DNA of 64,000 nt, taken from contig NZ_AP019657.1 of assembly GCF_009938225.1 (NCBI RefSeq), forward strand, positions 124,001-188,000, written 5' to 3'. Origin of the DNA: Vibrio ponticus (GTDB lineage: Bacteria > Pseudomonadota > Gammaproteobacteria > Enterobacterales > Vibrionaceae). This document shows, piece after piece, positions 27,496 through 37,709 of the stretch. The notes under the pieces are model-generated. The model was not told the DNA's origin and did not search any database. It saw only the letters and a program-made list of their open reading frames with translations. The first letter of the stretch is position 1; every line of letters starts with the position of its first letter. The position numbers and the translations under genes were made by a program.

Positions 27496-29859
27496 ATGAC
27501 AGATAAAACAACAAAAACACCGCGTAAGCCAGCGGCGAAAAAAGCCCCAGCTAAACGTGGTAAACCGAATCCGCGCAAGAAAAAACCAGCAAATGGTAAA
27601 AAGTCATGGTTGAAAACCTTATGGGGTATCAGCTGGAAGCTGGCGTTGGTTGGTATGGCAATCTTGCTGTTTATTGGCATCTACCTAGACAGCTTGGTAA
27701 AGCAAAAGTTTGAAGGGCAGCTATTTGAGCTACCCACCGTCGTTTATGCGCGTATTCTCAATTTAGCGCCGGGCGATGAAATCAGTTTGCAAGAAGTTCG
27801 TAATGAACTGGATGTATTGAATTACCGCAAAGTACGTCAGCCGAAGTATGCCGGTGAATACTCTTCGTCATCGACCAAGATTGAGTTGATCCGTCGTCCG
27901 TTTGAATTTACTGATGGTCCGGAACCGGATCGCCATGTGATGCTGCATTTTGACAGTAGCGGTTTAACTCGCATTCAATCCTTAGAGCAAAAAGGGGATC
28001 TGGGTTATCTACGTATCGAGCCAAAAATGTTGGGTATGCTGGAGAAAAACCGCGATGAACAGCGCTTGTTTTTACGTCGCGAGCAGTTCCCTGAAGTGAT
28101 GGTGGATGCTTTGTTGGTCACTGAAGATCGTGATTTCTACAAACATGATGGGGTTTCACCATTGGCAATTGCGCGTGCCATGGTGGTCAATATCAAAGCA
28201 GGGCGTACGGTACAAGGCGGAAGTACCTTAACTCAGCAGTTGGCTAAAAACTTGTTCTTAACCAGCGATCGCACCTTGTGGCGTAAGATCCGTGAAGCCT
28301 ACATCGCGATCATTCTGGATTATCGCTACGACAAAGATCGTATTCTTGAAGCTTATCTCAACGAAGTTTATCTAGGTCAAAGTGGCGGTGAAGCGGTACA
28401 TGGCTTTGGCTTGGCTGCACGGCTTTATTTTGGTCAGCCTATCCAAGAGTTGCGTATTGATCAGTTAGCTATGCTGGTGGGTATGGTCAAAGGACCGTCT
28501 TACTACAATCCGGTGCGTTATCCAGAGCGAGCTAAGACGCGCCGTGATTTGGTACTGCGTTTGATGATGCAGCAGGGTTATCTGACCGCAAGTGAATTTG
28601 AGCATGCGGCGAGTCGCCCATTAGATATTCAAGATAACCCACGTATTGCCAGCCGTCAGCCAGCTTACTTCCAGCAACTGAATATTGAGCTAAAAGAGAA
28701 AGTGGGCAGTGCTTTTGAAGCAGATAAAGGCTTGAAGGTGTTCACCTCGTTGGATCCAGTTTCGCAACATGAACTGGAAAAAGCGATAGAGAAGAAGATC
28801 CCACAACTTGCTAAAGTGGCGGGCAAGCAGCTAGAAGGCGCGGCGATTGCTGTTGACCGTCATAGTGGTGAGATCCGCGCAATGGTTGGGGGCAAACGTA
28901 CCGGTTATGACGGTTTTAACCGAGCCCTAAATGCCAGTCGTCAAATTGGTTCACTGGCTAAGCCAGCGGTATACCTTACTGCATTACAACAACCGGAGCG
29001 TTACAACCTAGCAACGACACTGAATGATAAACCTTTGAGTCTAAAAGGCTCGAAAGGTAATGTTTGGTCGCCACGTAACTATGACCGCAAATATCGCGGA
29101 GATGTACCACTTTATTTAGCCTTAGCCAAGTCACTCAACGTGCCGACGGTGCAACTGGGGATGCAGTTAGGCATTCCTCAAGTGGTCGAGACGTTTGAAA
29201 AGTTGGGGGTCGATAAACAAGAAATTCGTCCGGTGCCTTCAATGTTCTTAGGCTCATTCAGTTTGACGCCATTCCAAGTGGCGCAGATGTATCAAACCTT
29301 AACCAATTCAGGTAAACAGGCTAAGTTATCAGCGCTGCGCTCTGTGGTGGATATGGACGGTAACGTTCTGTATCAATCATTACCGATTGCCAAGCAGACG
29401 GTTGATCAGCGTGCAGCATGGCTGACCACTTATGCGATGAAGCGTGGTGTGGCTGAAGGGACGGGGCGCTTTTTGAATAGCCAGTTTGCAGCAGCAGCAC
29501 TCGCGGGTAAAACGGGTACCAGTAACGATACCAAAGACAGTTGGTTTGTTGGCGTAGATGGTCGTGAAGTAACCACAATTTGGCTTGGGCGAGATGATAA
29601 CAAAACCACCAAGCTGACGGGTTCTAGCGGTGCTTTGCGCGTTTATGCAGAGTATCTACAACATCGTATTCCTACTCAGTTATTGCTGCCATGGCCAAAG
29701 GGTATCGCGACCTTTGGTTTTGCCAAAACTGCTAACGGTGATCTAGTCCTTGATTGTGGTAATAATTTTAAGCTGCCTGTTTGGGATGAACATGATAAGT
29801 TGCAACAAGAGTGTAGTAATCAACCTGCTGATTGGCTGAAGAAAATCTTTACTTGGTAA
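27496..29859 (+). CDS. mrcB: Penicillin-binding protein 1B
   Basis: Bifunctional class A PBP building septal and lateral peptidoglycan. 787 aa: Lys/Pro-rich cytoplasmic tail, one membrane segment (about 45-64), UB2H domain (about 75-155) that binds the LpoB activator in enterics, glycosyltransferase GT51 with catalytic Glu210 in TEDRDFYKHDG, and transpeptidase with SxxK Ser486-Lys489, SLN 546-548 and KTGTS 672-676. All catalytic residues are intact. Tightly placed behind hrpB, as in E. coli. Confidence 0.96.
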   Translation: MTDKTTKTPRKPAAKKAPAKRGKPNPRKKKPANGKKSWLKTLWGISWKLALVGMAILLFIGIYLDSLVKQKFEGQLFELPTVVYARILNLAPGDEISLQEVRNELDVLNYRKVRQPKYAGEYSSSSTKIELIRRPFEFTDGPEPDRHVMLHFDSSGLTRIQSLEQKGDLGYLRIEPKMLGMLEKNRDEQRLFLRREQFPEVMVDALLVTEDRDFYKHDGVSPLAIARAMVVNIKAGRTVQGGSTLTQQLAKNLFLTSDRTLWRKIREAYIAIILDYRYDKDRILEAYLNEVYLGQSGGEAVHGFGLAARLYFGQPIQELRIDQLAMLVGMVKGPSYYNPVRYPERAKTRRDLVLRLMMQQGYLTASEFEHAASRPLDIQDNPRIASRQPAYFQQLNIELKEKVGSAFEADKGLKVFTSLDPVSQHELEKAIEKKIPQLAKVAGKQLEGAAIAVDRHSGEIRAMVGGKRTGYDGFNRALNASRQIGSLAKPAVYLTALQQPERYNLATTLNDKPLSLKGSKGNVWSPRNYDRKYRGDVPLYLALAKSLNVPTVQLGMQLGIPQVVETFEKLGVDKQEIRPVPSMFLGSFSLTPFQVAQMYQTLTNSGKQAKLSALRSVVDMDGNVLYQSLPIAKQTVDQRAAWLTTYAMKRGVAEGTGRFLNSQFAAAALAGKTGTSNDTKDSWFVGVDGREVTTIWLGRDDNKTTKLTGSSGALRVYAEYLQHRIPTQLLLPWPKGIATFGFAKTANGDLVLDCGNNFKLPVWDEHDKLQQECSNQPADWLKKIFTW

Positions 29860-29894
29860 ATCGGAACAGAACCAAATATGAGGGAACATTACTG

Positions 29895-32195
29895 GTGAAA
29901 AAGCTAAGCCTACTACTGTCGATGGTAGCGTTTATTGCTTCTGGGGTATTGGCGCAAGAGGTCAATCAGACCCAAAAGTCGGAGCAAAAACAGCGACCGA
30001 AAGTTGCCTTAGTACTTGCTGGTGGTGGTGCCAAAGGGGCTGCGCATATCGGTGTGTTAAAAGCGCTCGAACAGATGCGTATCCCCGTGGACTATATCAC
30101 CGGTACCAGTATGGGGGCTTATGTCGGTGGTCTTTATGCGACGGGCATGAGTGCCGATGAGATTGAAGCCTTTATCGTCAGTATCGATTGGAATAGTGGC
30201 TATCGAGACCGCGTCGATCGCAGTGAGCGTCGCGTGCGAGATAAAGAGTATGAAGACCGCTATCAACTGACCACTGATATCGGTTTTGGTCATACCGGTA
30301 TTAAAGGTTCTCGCGGCGTAGTTCAAGGGCAGGGAATGTTACGTATCTTGCGTGAAACGACTGGTAATTTACCTGCGTTTGCCTCTTTTGATGACTTAGC
30401 TATCCCGTATCGTTCCGTTGCAACTGACATTATCGAATTAGAGTCGGTGGTTATTGATCATGGTTACCTTGTCGATGCGATGATGGCAAGTATGTCGGTG
30501 CCGGGCGCTTTGCCACCGTATCGAATTGGTGAGCGATTACTTGTTGATGGCGGCGTGACCAATAACATGCCAGTTGATGTTGCTCGCGAGTTGGGTGCTG
30601 ATGTTGTCATTGCTGTCGACATTAGTACTGACTATAAACAGGAAGAAGATTTTACCGATCTTTTCACGGTTGCCGATCAACTCTCCAATTATTTAGTGCG
30701 CCGCAGTACGAGTCGTCAGGCTGAAACGCTGACAGATCAGGATTTTCTATTGCAGCCGCAAGTGGGTGATATGGAAACCACTGAGTTTGAGCGTATGCCA
30801 GAGGCGTATCAAGAAGGCATTCGTATTGCTACGGCACAAAAGCAGCGTTTACAAGCTTTATCCCTTAGCAGTGCTGACTATCAGAAGTATGTTGAACATA
30901 AACAAGCATTGCGCAAACAACTCAAGTATGGCGACGAAGTTTCTGTCAGCGATATCGTGATTAACAACAACACCCACTATAGCGACGAGTTACTAGAGAG
31001 CCGCCTCAATTTAGAGCCTAATCAACAATTAACCACCAAGCAGCTAGAGCAAAGCGTTCAAGACCTTTACGCCCTGGACCGTTTTGAGTTAATTACCTAT
31101 CGCTATGATCAGCAAGATGATCAAGATGTGGTGGTTTTTGATGTGAATGAGAAAGCGTGGGGACCGAATTACCTTAATTTCCGTTTCTTTCTCGAAGATG
31201 ACTTCAATACAGATAGTCAGTACTCAATTGGTATGTCAGCTAACTTTACCGATTTGAATCAGAGTGGTGCAGAACTAAGAACCAACCTTGAATTAGGGAC
31301 AGATAAACTGGTTGAAGCTGAGATCTACAGTCCATTTCTATCCAACCAAAAACTCTTTACGACGTTTGGCGTTGAATACAGTAAGCAAAAGCGCAATGCT
31401 CCCGTTGCCGGATTTGAAGATACCAGCCTTAACGCGACGAAAGACTTCTTACCGGTCAGTTATAACGAGTGGGTGGTAGAGTGGGCTCTAGGCTATCAAG
31501 AGGCATTGTGGCGTGAGTTTACTCTTGGGGTTCGCTATACCGATGGTGATGGATTGTTTTCGACTTTACCCACACTTGGCGATGTTTCATTTAGGCGCCA
31601 AGGCATCTTCGCTAACTATCGTATCGATACATTAGATAATTACAGTTTGCCAACGCGAGGTATTTATCTTGATCTTCATTATTTAGTTTCGAAAGATGAA
31701 ACATCAGGCGATCCATCTTCAATTTTTGCTGGTGAAGAAAGCGATGTTTCTTACGAGTTTGGTGCCAGTTTTAGCGCTGCAAAGAGTTTTTCTCGCCATA
31801 CTTTGGTCGCAAATTTGGAGGGTGGCTTTGTTGAGAGCCAAAACTCAACTTTACCTATCGATCCTGAAAGCATTGGTGGTTTTTTACAACTATCCGGTAT
31901 CCCGCGTAATAGCCTAATTGGTAAAAACAAAGTATTCGGCAGTCTCGTCTATCGCTACCGTTGGTTTGACAACGACTTCGGCTTGTTTACCTCACCATTC
32001 TATGTGGGGGCATCGCTGGAATATGGTGGTGTGTGGTCCGATCCGGATATTGGTTTGTCAGATGCGCCGCTTTATACAGCAGGCTCGTTGTTTGCGGGGA
32101 TCGACTCACCCATTGGACCAATTATGTTCGCTTACGGGCGAACGGAAGATAACTTCGATTCAATCTATTTAATTGTGGGTACATCATTTAAGTAG
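29895..32195 (+). CDS. Patatin-like phospholipase with outer-membrane beta-barrel (type Vd secretion-like)
   Basis: Predicted precursor of 766 aa from GTG 29895, with AGGGA nine bases upstream and a signal peptide (KKLSLLLSMVAFIASGVLAQ). The patatin domain covers about 35-240: oxyanion loop GGGAKG (43-48), nucleophile Ser72 in GTSMG and Asp218 in DGG, so the Ser-Asp dyad is intact. A POTRA-like segment (about 335-410) and a BamA/TpsB-like beta-barrel of about 350 residues follow, ending SIYLIVGTSFK. This is the plan of PlpD-type (Vd) autotransporters: lipase displayed on or released from the surface. The longer in-frame ATG at 29832 would overlap mrcB and hide the signal peptide. Confidence 0.88.
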   Translation: MKKLSLLLSMVAFIASGVLAQEVNQTQKSEQKQRPKVALVLAGGGAKGAAHIGVLKALEQMRIPVDYITGTSMGAYVGGLYATGMSADEIEAFIVSIDWNSGYRDRVDRSERRVRDKEYEDRYQLTTDIGFGHTGIKGSRGVVQGQGMLRILRETTGNLPAFASFDDLAIPYRSVATDIIELESVVIDHGYLVDAMMASMSVPGALPPYRIGERLLVDGGVTNNMPVDVARELGADVVIAVDISTDYKQEEDFTDLFTVADQLSNYLVRRSTSRQAETLTDQDFLLQPQVGDMETTEFERMPEAYQEGIRIATAQKQRLQALSLSSADYQKYVEHKQALRKQLKYGDEVSVSDIVINNNTHYSDELLESRLNLEPNQQLTTKQLEQSVQDLYALDRFELITYRYDQQDDQDVVVFDVNEKAWGPNYLNFRFFLEDDFNTDSQYSIGMSANFTDLNQSGAELRTNLELGTDKLVEAEIYSPFLSNQKLFTTFGVEYSKQKRNAPVAGFEDTSLNATKDFLPVSYNEWVVEWALGYQEALWREFTLGVRYTDGDGLFSTLPTLGDVSFRRQGIFANYRIDTLDNYSLPTRGIYLDLHYLVSKDETSGDPSSIFAGEESDVSYEFGASFSAAKSFSRHTLVANLEGGFVESQNSTLPIDPESIGGFLQLSGIPRNSLIGKNKVFGSLVYRYRWFDNDFGLFTSPFYVGASLEYGGVWSDPDIGLSDAPLYTAGSLFAGIDSPIGPIMFAYGRTEDNFDSIYLIVGTSFK

Positions 32196-32326
32196 ATTGG
32201 ACAGAAAAGAGCAATCACAAAACAATCGTTTGTAACGGGCGGAAATAGCGGACAAATCATAGAACTTTAGTCTTAAGTTGCTATGTTGGTCAAAATGATG
32301 AGATTTTAATTTATGGTTAAATTTGC

Positions 32327-32332
32327 TATTAT
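32327..32332 (+). promoter_or_regulatory. Candidate extended -10 of the acnB promoter
   Basis: TTGCTATTATC contains TGC-TATTAT, an extended -10, 150 bases before acnB; no good -35 precedes it. Overlapping TTTTAATTTATGGTTAAA repeats resemble an ArcA site but this is weak. The leader downstream holds CTCCTC (32427-32432) complementary to GAGGAG at 32451-32456. Confidence 0.35.
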
Positions 32333-32465
32333 CCCGCCCACAGTTTGGCCTCTCTGGCGCTGTTTATCAGTCGATGAATAATGACAATATGGCAATGGAG
32401 AGCCAAGTTTCCAAGGATGTTTACTCCTCATGTTTATAACAAACAGAAAGCGAGGAGAAACCGCA

Positions 32466-32489
32466 ATGAGAGGAAAAAGTCGTGCTTGA
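32466..32489 (+). CDS. Possible 7-codon leader ORF overlapping the acnB start
   Basis: ATG 32466 reads MRGKSRA and stops at TGA 32487-32489, in a different frame from acnB and five bases past the acnB GTG. It has the best ribosome site of the region, GAGGAG, at proper spacing. It could couple or gate acnB translation. Too short for any homology test, so it may be fortuitous. Confidence 0.3.
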   Translation: MRGKSRA

Positions 32490-35070
32490 AGCCTACCGTA
32501 AACACGTCGAAGAGCGTGCTGCTGAAGGAGTTGTTCCGAAGCCTTTGGACGCTGAGCAAGTTGCTGGACTTGTTGAGCTTTTAAAGACCCCACCCCAAGG
32601 TGAAGAAGCGTTCATTCTTGACCTACTTGAAAACCGCATTCCACCTGGTGTTGATGAAGCCGCGTATGTTAAAGCTGGCTTTTTAACCGCAGTTGCTAAA
32701 GGTGAAGTTGCTTCTCCACTCGTCAGCCGTGAAAAAGCTGCCCAATTGCTAGGTACGATGCAGGGCGGTTACAACATTGCTCCGCTGGTTGAGCTACTGG
32801 ATGATGAAGCGCTTGCGCCTATCTCAGTGACTGCACTGTCTCATACTCTGCTGATGTTTGATGCCTTCTACGATGTCGAAGAGAAAGCCAAAGCAGGTAA
32901 CCAGTACGCACAGCAAGTAATGCAATCTTGGGCTGATGCGGAATGGTTTACCGCAAAAGACAAAGTTGCTGAAAAAATCACGGTGAAAGTATTTAAAGTC
33001 ACCGGTGAAACCAACACCGATGACTTATCACCTGCACCTGACGCTTGGTCTCGCCCTGATATTCCAGTACACGCCAAAGCGATGCTTAAAATGGAGCGTG
33101 ATGGCATCAACCCTGATGAGTCAGGAAGCGTTGGTCCAATCACGCAAATCAAAGAGCTACAAAAAGACGGTATCCCTCTAGCCTACGTCGGTGACGTAGT
33201 CGGTACGGGTTCTTCACGTAAATCTGCTACTAACTCAGTGCTTTGGTTTATGGGTGACGATATCCCGTACGTACCAAACAAACGCACTGGCGGTATCTGT
33301 CTAGGCGGTAAAATTGCACCAATCTTCTACAACACAATGGAAGACTCAGGTGCACTGCCGATTGAATTAGACGTACAGAACATGAACATGGGTGATGTGA
33401 TTGATATCTACCCATACGAAGGCGTGGTGCGCAAGAACAACGAAGAAATTTCTAAGTTTGAACTGAGCAAAGTGCTGTTGGATGAAGTTCGTGCTGGTGG
33501 TCGTATTCCACTTATCATCGGTCGTGGCTTAACCAGTCGTGCACGTGCTTCACTAGGTCTAGAAGAAACGGATCTGTTTGCTAAGCCAGTTGACCCATCA
33601 GCGTCAACCAAAGGCTACACATTGGCACAAAAAATGGTCGGTAAGGCATGTGGCGTAGAAGGCGTACGTGCAGGTCAATACTGTGAACCTAAGATGACCA
33701 CGGTAGGCTCGCAAGATACTACCGGTCCAATGACGCGTGATGAGCTGAAAGACCTTGCGTGTCTGGGCTTCTCGGCAGATCTTGTGATGCAGTCGTTCTG
33801 TCATACTTCGGCTTATCCAAAACCGGTTGATGTAAACACACACCACACATTGCCTGATTTCATTATGAATCGCGGTGGCGTGTCACTACGTCCGGGCGAT
33901 GGTGTTATCCACTCATGGCTAAACCGTATGCTACTGCCTGATACTGTTGGTACAGGTGGTGACTCACACACTCGCTTCCCATTAGGTATTTCTTTCCCAG
34001 CAGGTTCTGGTCTCGTTGCGTTTGCAGCGGCAACCGGTGTGATGCCATTGGATATGCCTGAATCTATCCTGGTGCGCTTTAAAGGTGAAATGCAGCCAGG
34101 TATCACGCTGCGTGATCTTGTTCATGCCATTCCTTACTACGCGATTCAGCAAGGTCTACTGACGGTTGAGAAAGCGGGTAAGATCAACGAATTCTCTGGT
34201 CGTGTACTAGAGATTGAAGGTGTTGAGCACCTAACTGTTGAGCAGGCGTTCGAGCTATCTGACGCGTCAGCAGAGCGTTCTGCTGCGGGTTGTACCGTTA
34301 AGCTGTCGCAAGAGTCAGTGGAAGAGTACCTTAACTCAAACATCACTATGCTTAAGTGGATGATCTCTGAAGGTTACGGTGACCGCCGTACTATCGAGCG
34401 TCGTATCACAGCGATGGAAGAGTGGTTGGCAAATCCTGAACTGATGGAAGCGGATGCGGATGCAGAATACGCACACGTGATTGAAATTGACCTTGCTGAG
34501 ATCAGCGAGCCAATTCTATGTGCGCCAAACGATCCTGATGATGCTCGTCTACTGTCTGAAGTTCAAGGCACTCAAATCGATGAAGTATTTATCGGTTCAT
34601 GTATGACTAACATCGGTCACTTCCGTGCCGCTGGTAAGTTACTTGAGCAGTTCGGTGGTCAACTCGATACTCGTCTTTGGGTAGCGCCGCCAACTAAGAT
34701 GGATAAGGACCAGCTAACTGAAGAAGGTTACTACGGCATTTACGGTCGTGCTGGGGTTCGTATTGAAACGCCAGGATGTTCGCTATGTATGGGTAACCAA
34801 GCGCGCGTAGCAGACAAAGCAACCGTAATGTCGACATCAACGCGTAACTTCCCTAACCGTCTAGGTACAGGCGCGAACGTTTACCTATCTTCTGCAGAGC
34901 TTGCAGCTGTGGGCGCGATTCTAGGTAAGATTCCAACCAAGGAAGAGTATCTAGAGTACGCTAAGCAAATTGATGCAACAGCTGCAGATACTTACCGTTA
35001 CTTGAACTTCCATAAGATGGAACAGTACACCAAGAAAGCGGATGACGTGATCTTCCAAGAGCCTGCATAA
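32482..35070 (+). CDS. acnB: Bifunctional aconitate hydratase 2 / 2-methylisocitrate dehydratase
   Basis: [4Fe-4S] enzyme of the TCA cycle converting citrate to isocitrate, also used in the methylcitrate cycle; the apo form binds mRNA in E. coli. 862 aa: N-terminal HEAT-like domain (about 1-160), swivel domain, then catalytic domains. Cluster cysteines are in GSCMTNIGH and PGCSLCMGN. Start is GTG 32482, giving [16 protein letters not shown], which aligns exactly with E. coli AcnB; AGAGG lies upstream. In E. coli yacL follows directly; here about 7 kb of other genes intervene. Confidence 0.96.
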   Translation: MLEAYRKHVEERAAEGVVPKPLDAEQVAGLVELLKTPPQGEEAFILDLLENRIPPGVDEAAYVKAGFLTAVAKGEVASPLVSREKAAQLLGTMQGGYNIAPLVELLDDEALAPISVTALSHTLLMFDAFYDVEEKAKAGNQYAQQVMQSWADAEWFTAKDKVAEKITVKVFKVTGETNTDDLSPAPDAWSRPDIPVHAKAMLKMERDGINPDESGSVGPITQIKELQKDGIPLAYVGDVVGTGSSRKSATNSVLWFMGDDIPYVPNKRTGGICLGGKIAPIFYNTMEDSGALPIELDVQNMNMGDVIDIYPYEGVVRKNNEEISKFELSKVLLDEVRAGGRIPLIIGRGLTSRARASLGLEETDLFAKPVDPSASTKGYTLAQKMVGKACGVEGVRAGQYCEPKMTTVGSQDTTGPMTRDELKDLACLGFSADLVMQSFCHTSAYPKPVDVNTHHTLPDFIMNRGGVSLRPGDGVIHSWLNRMLLPDTVGTGGDSHTRFPLGISFPAGSGLVAFAAATGVMPLDMPESILVRFKGEMQPGITLRDLVHAIPYYAIQQGLLTVEKAGKINEFSGRVLEIEGVEHLTVEQAFELSDASAERSAAGCTVKLSQESVEEYLNSNITMLKWMISEGYGDRRTIERRITAMEEWLANPELMEADADAEYAHVIEIDLAEISEPILCAPNDPDDARLLSEVQGTQIDEVFIGSCMTNIGHFRAAGKLLEQFGGQLDTRLWVAPPTKMDKDQLTEEGYYGIYGRAGVRIETPGCSLCMGNQARVADKATVMSTSTRNFPNRLGTGANVYLSSAELAAVGAILGKIPTKEEYLEYAKQIDATAADTYRYLNFHKMEQYTKKADDVIFQEPA

Positions 35071-35098
35071 GCTTGTTTTAGAATAAAGCTTAGCTAAT

Positions 35099-35129
35099 AA
35101 AAAACCGCAGAAGATATCTGCGGTTTTTT
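35099..35129. terminator. Bidirectional terminator between acnB and glxK
   Basis: AAAAAACCGCAGA-AGATA-TCTGCGGTTTTTT: perfect stem flanked by A and T tracts, serving the two converging genes. Confidence 0.9.
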
Positions 35130-35159
35130 GTTTTTATCAATGTAAGGAAAGCCGGTAAA

Positions 35160-36293
35160 TTACAGCTTCACCTGCAGCATCGCAGCAACGTTGCGCGCGG
35201 TTAACTCGATGTTTTGTGCCGCTTCTACTAGCGCGGTTGGCAAGTCTACTGAGCGGTTAACCACGGCAAAGACAGCATCGATACCGTGCTCATGCACCAC
35301 ACCACAATCTTGAGTTAGACAACCAGCAATGCCAATAACCGGCACATTGTGCTTTTTCGCGGTGCGTGCGACACCAATTGGCGTTTTACCGTGGATAGTT
35401 TGACTATCGATACGACCTTCACCAGTGATAACGAGATCAGCATCCGCAACCACTTCGGATAGATTGACCGCATCCATAACGATTTCGATACCTGGGCGCA
35501 GTTCTGCGTTTAGCAGTCCCATTAAGGCTGCACCTAAACCACCAGCCGCACCAGCACCAGGACGGTTTAGCACATCGTGACCCAATTGCTGTTTAATCAC
35601 TGCTGCATAGTGAGCAAGGTTACGGTCTAGTTGCGCGACCATCTCTGGTGTTGCGCCTTTCTGAGGACCAAATACTTGTGATGCCCCTTTCTCGCCGCAC
35701 AATGGGTTATCAACATCACATGCCACTTCTAAGCGTACATTCGCTAGGCGAGGATCAAGCTCACTCATATCGATGGTGTGCAGTTTCGCCAGCTCACCGC
35801 CGCCAAAACCCAGCGATTGACCTGACTCGTCAAGTAGGCGAATGCCCAGAGCTTGCGCCATGCCTAGACCGCCATCGTTAGTCGCACTGCCGCCGATACC
35901 AACGATAATGTGCTCAACACCTTTATCCAGTACCGCTTTGATTAGCTCGCCAGTACCTAAGGTGGTGGTGATCATTGGGTTGCGCTTTTCAGGTTCGACT
36001 AGGTGCAGACCCGATGCCGCTGCCATTTCAATGATGGCTGTTTTACCATCACCCATTAGGCCGTAGAACCCCGTCACTGATTGACCCAGTGGACCCGTGA
36101 CTGAGTGTTCAATGATCTCACCGCCCGTAGCGTCAACCAATGATTGCACAGTACCTTCGCCACCATCCGCCATTGGCAATTTGATGTATTCAGCATTTGG
36201 CAGGACTTGTTTGAATCCCTGCTCAATAGCAACGGCGACATCCATCGCACTAAGACTTTCTTTGTAAGAATCTGGAGCAATAACAATTTTCAT
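35160..36293 (-). CDS. glxK: Glycerate kinase (GlxK/GarK family)
   Basis: Phosphorylates D-glycerate with ATP, feeding glycolysis (2-phosphoglycerate in the GarK/GlxK family). 377 aa, complete Gly_kinase domain: N-terminal APDSYKESLSA, LPMADGGEGTV, the glycine-rich IGGSATNDGGLG and TGEGRIDSQTIHGKTP. Last gene of a cdaR-gntP-glxK set on the minus strand, 17 bases after the permease. No tartronate semialdehyde reductase or aldarate dehydratase is nearby, so external glycerate rather than glucarate is the likely substrate source (inference). Confidence 0.92.
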   Translation of the reverse strand: MKIVIAPDSYKESLSAMDVAVAIEQGFKQVLPNAEYIKLPMADGGEGTVQSLVDATGGEIIEHSVTGPLGQSVTGFYGLMGDGKTAIIEMAAASGLHLVEPEKRNPMITTTLGTGELIKAVLDKGVEHIIVGIGGSATNDGGLGMAQALGIRLLDESGQSLGFGGGELAKLHTIDMSELDPRLANVRLEVACDVDNPLCGEKGASQVFGPQKGATPEMVAQLDRNLAHYAAVIKQQLGHDVLNRPGAGAAGGLGAALMGLLNAELRPGIEIVMDAVNLSEVVADADLVITGEGRIDSQTIHGKTPIGVARTAKKHNVPVIGIAGCLTQDCGVVHEHGIDAVFAVVNRSVDLPTALVEAAQNIELTARNVAAMLQVKL

Positions 36294-36310
36294 AGTAATA
36301 CCTAAACGCC

Positions 36311-37576
36311 TTAAACAAATAAACCAAATACGCCGAACATCATGGTTGAGACAAATGCGATCATTAGACCAACCGCTGACTCGTAAGGAATGAGCTTAAG
36401 ACGCTCACGAATATCCATGTGAACTGCACCACCTGTCGCGTGGAAGAAGCTGCCGTGAGGCATGTGATCAAGTACGGTTGCACCTGAGTGAATCATTGCC
36501 GCGCCAGCAAGGGCTGGTACGCCAAGTTCCAAAATTGTGTGGCTAAATACGCTCGCGGCAACTGCAGTACCTGCTGTTGTCGAAGCGGTTGCCAGCGACA
36601 TCATTGCACCTGAGATTGGCGCTAGTAGATAAGATGGCAAACCTGAAGCCGTCAGGATCTCAATTAAGCCGCCTTTCAAACCTGAGTTAGCAATAATGCC
36701 AGCAAGTGTACCTGTACCAAGAAGCATGACTGCAACCGGAGCCATGCGGCTTAGACCAGAAACGGCGAAGTGGTTAGTATCGCTAAAGCGACCCATGACT
36801 ACAGCACCAATAAAGCCGCCAAGCGGAAGCGCGATAAGGGGATCAACGTTGATACCCGCGATAGGGCGTAGAGCTAAGAGTGCAATCGCAACTAGCGGTG
36901 CAACAATCGCTGCGCCAAAGGTAGGCAGTTTGCTGTGATCGACAGAAACCACTTCGCTTTCGTGCACCATGCTGCCTTTGTTGGTTAGGCGTTTAGCAAT
37001 GATATAAGCCAGTGCCAGACCAAATAGACCCGGGATAACACCCGCAGCCATGACTGAAGTCAGTGGTACGTTGAATGCATCAGCCGCAGCAATGGCGTTC
37101 GGGTTTGGTGACATGACGTTACCCGCTTTACCACCGCCGACCATCGCAAGAAGAATGGCTGTTTTAGAGATGTTAGCGCGCTGGGCAATCGCCAGCGCGA
37201 TAGGAGAAACAGTAATAACCGCAACGTCAACGAATACGCCAACTGCAGTCAAAATAAGAGTGGCTAGAGCAAGAGCAAGCAGGGCGCGAGTTTCGCCGAC
37301 TTTCTTAACAATGGTTTCTGCAATAGAGGTTGCAGCACCTGATTCAATCAATACGCCAGCGAGTACACCAGCGGCGAGAATGCGCAGAACCGCAGTAACA
37401 ATACCTTGAGCGCCGCCAATCATCAGCGACACAGTGTCAGTCAGCGAAACGCCGCCGACCACACCACCAACTAAGGCACCGATAATCATGCCGTATGCTG
37501 GTGGAACTTTGCGTAAAATAAGTGCAATGGCAACAACAAGTGCCGCTAAGGCACCAAGTGTAGAGACTTCAGCCAT
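36311..37576 (-). CDS. GntP-family permease, likely glycerate importer
   Basis: Inner-membrane proton symporter of 421 aa with about 12 hydrophobic segments, typical of the GntP/Gnt-II family (gluconate, D-serine, glycerate and related acids). Family-like stretches include MVGGGKAGNVMSPNPNA and STTAGTAVAASVF. ATG 37576 has TTGGAA upstream; an in-frame TTG at 37588 is less likely. It sits between a CdaR-type regulator and glycerate kinase, so glycerate is the best guess for substrate, not shown by the sequence itself. Confidence 0.88.
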   Translation of the reverse strand: MAEVSTLGALAALVVAIALILRKVPPAYGMIIGALVGGVVGGVSLTDTVSLMIGGAQGIVTAVLRILAAGVLAGVLIESGAATSIAETIVKKVGETRALLALALATLILTAVGVFVDVAVITVSPIALAIAQRANISKTAILLAMVGGGKAGNVMSPNPNAIAAADAFNVPLTSVMAAGVIPGLFGLALAYIIAKRLTNKGSMVHESEVVSVDHSKLPTFGAAIVAPLVAIALLALRPIAGINVDPLIALPLGGFIGAVVMGRFSDTNHFAVSGLSRMAPVAVMLLGTGTLAGIIANSGLKGGLIEILTASGLPSYLLAPISGAMMSLATASTTAGTAVAASVFSHTILELGVPALAGAAMIHSGATVLDHMPHGSFFHATGGAVHMDIRERLKLIPYESAVGLMIAFVSTMMFGVFGLFV

Positions 37577-37709
37577 GGGGATTTCCAAAAAGGTTTTAAG
37601 AATAATTTTGTTGGCACTATAGACGTGCTACTTAAAAGCGTCTTTGGATTGAACAACAAATATTCTGGCTGAAATAACGACATTTTTGTGCGTATGCACA
37701 AAGGTCTGT

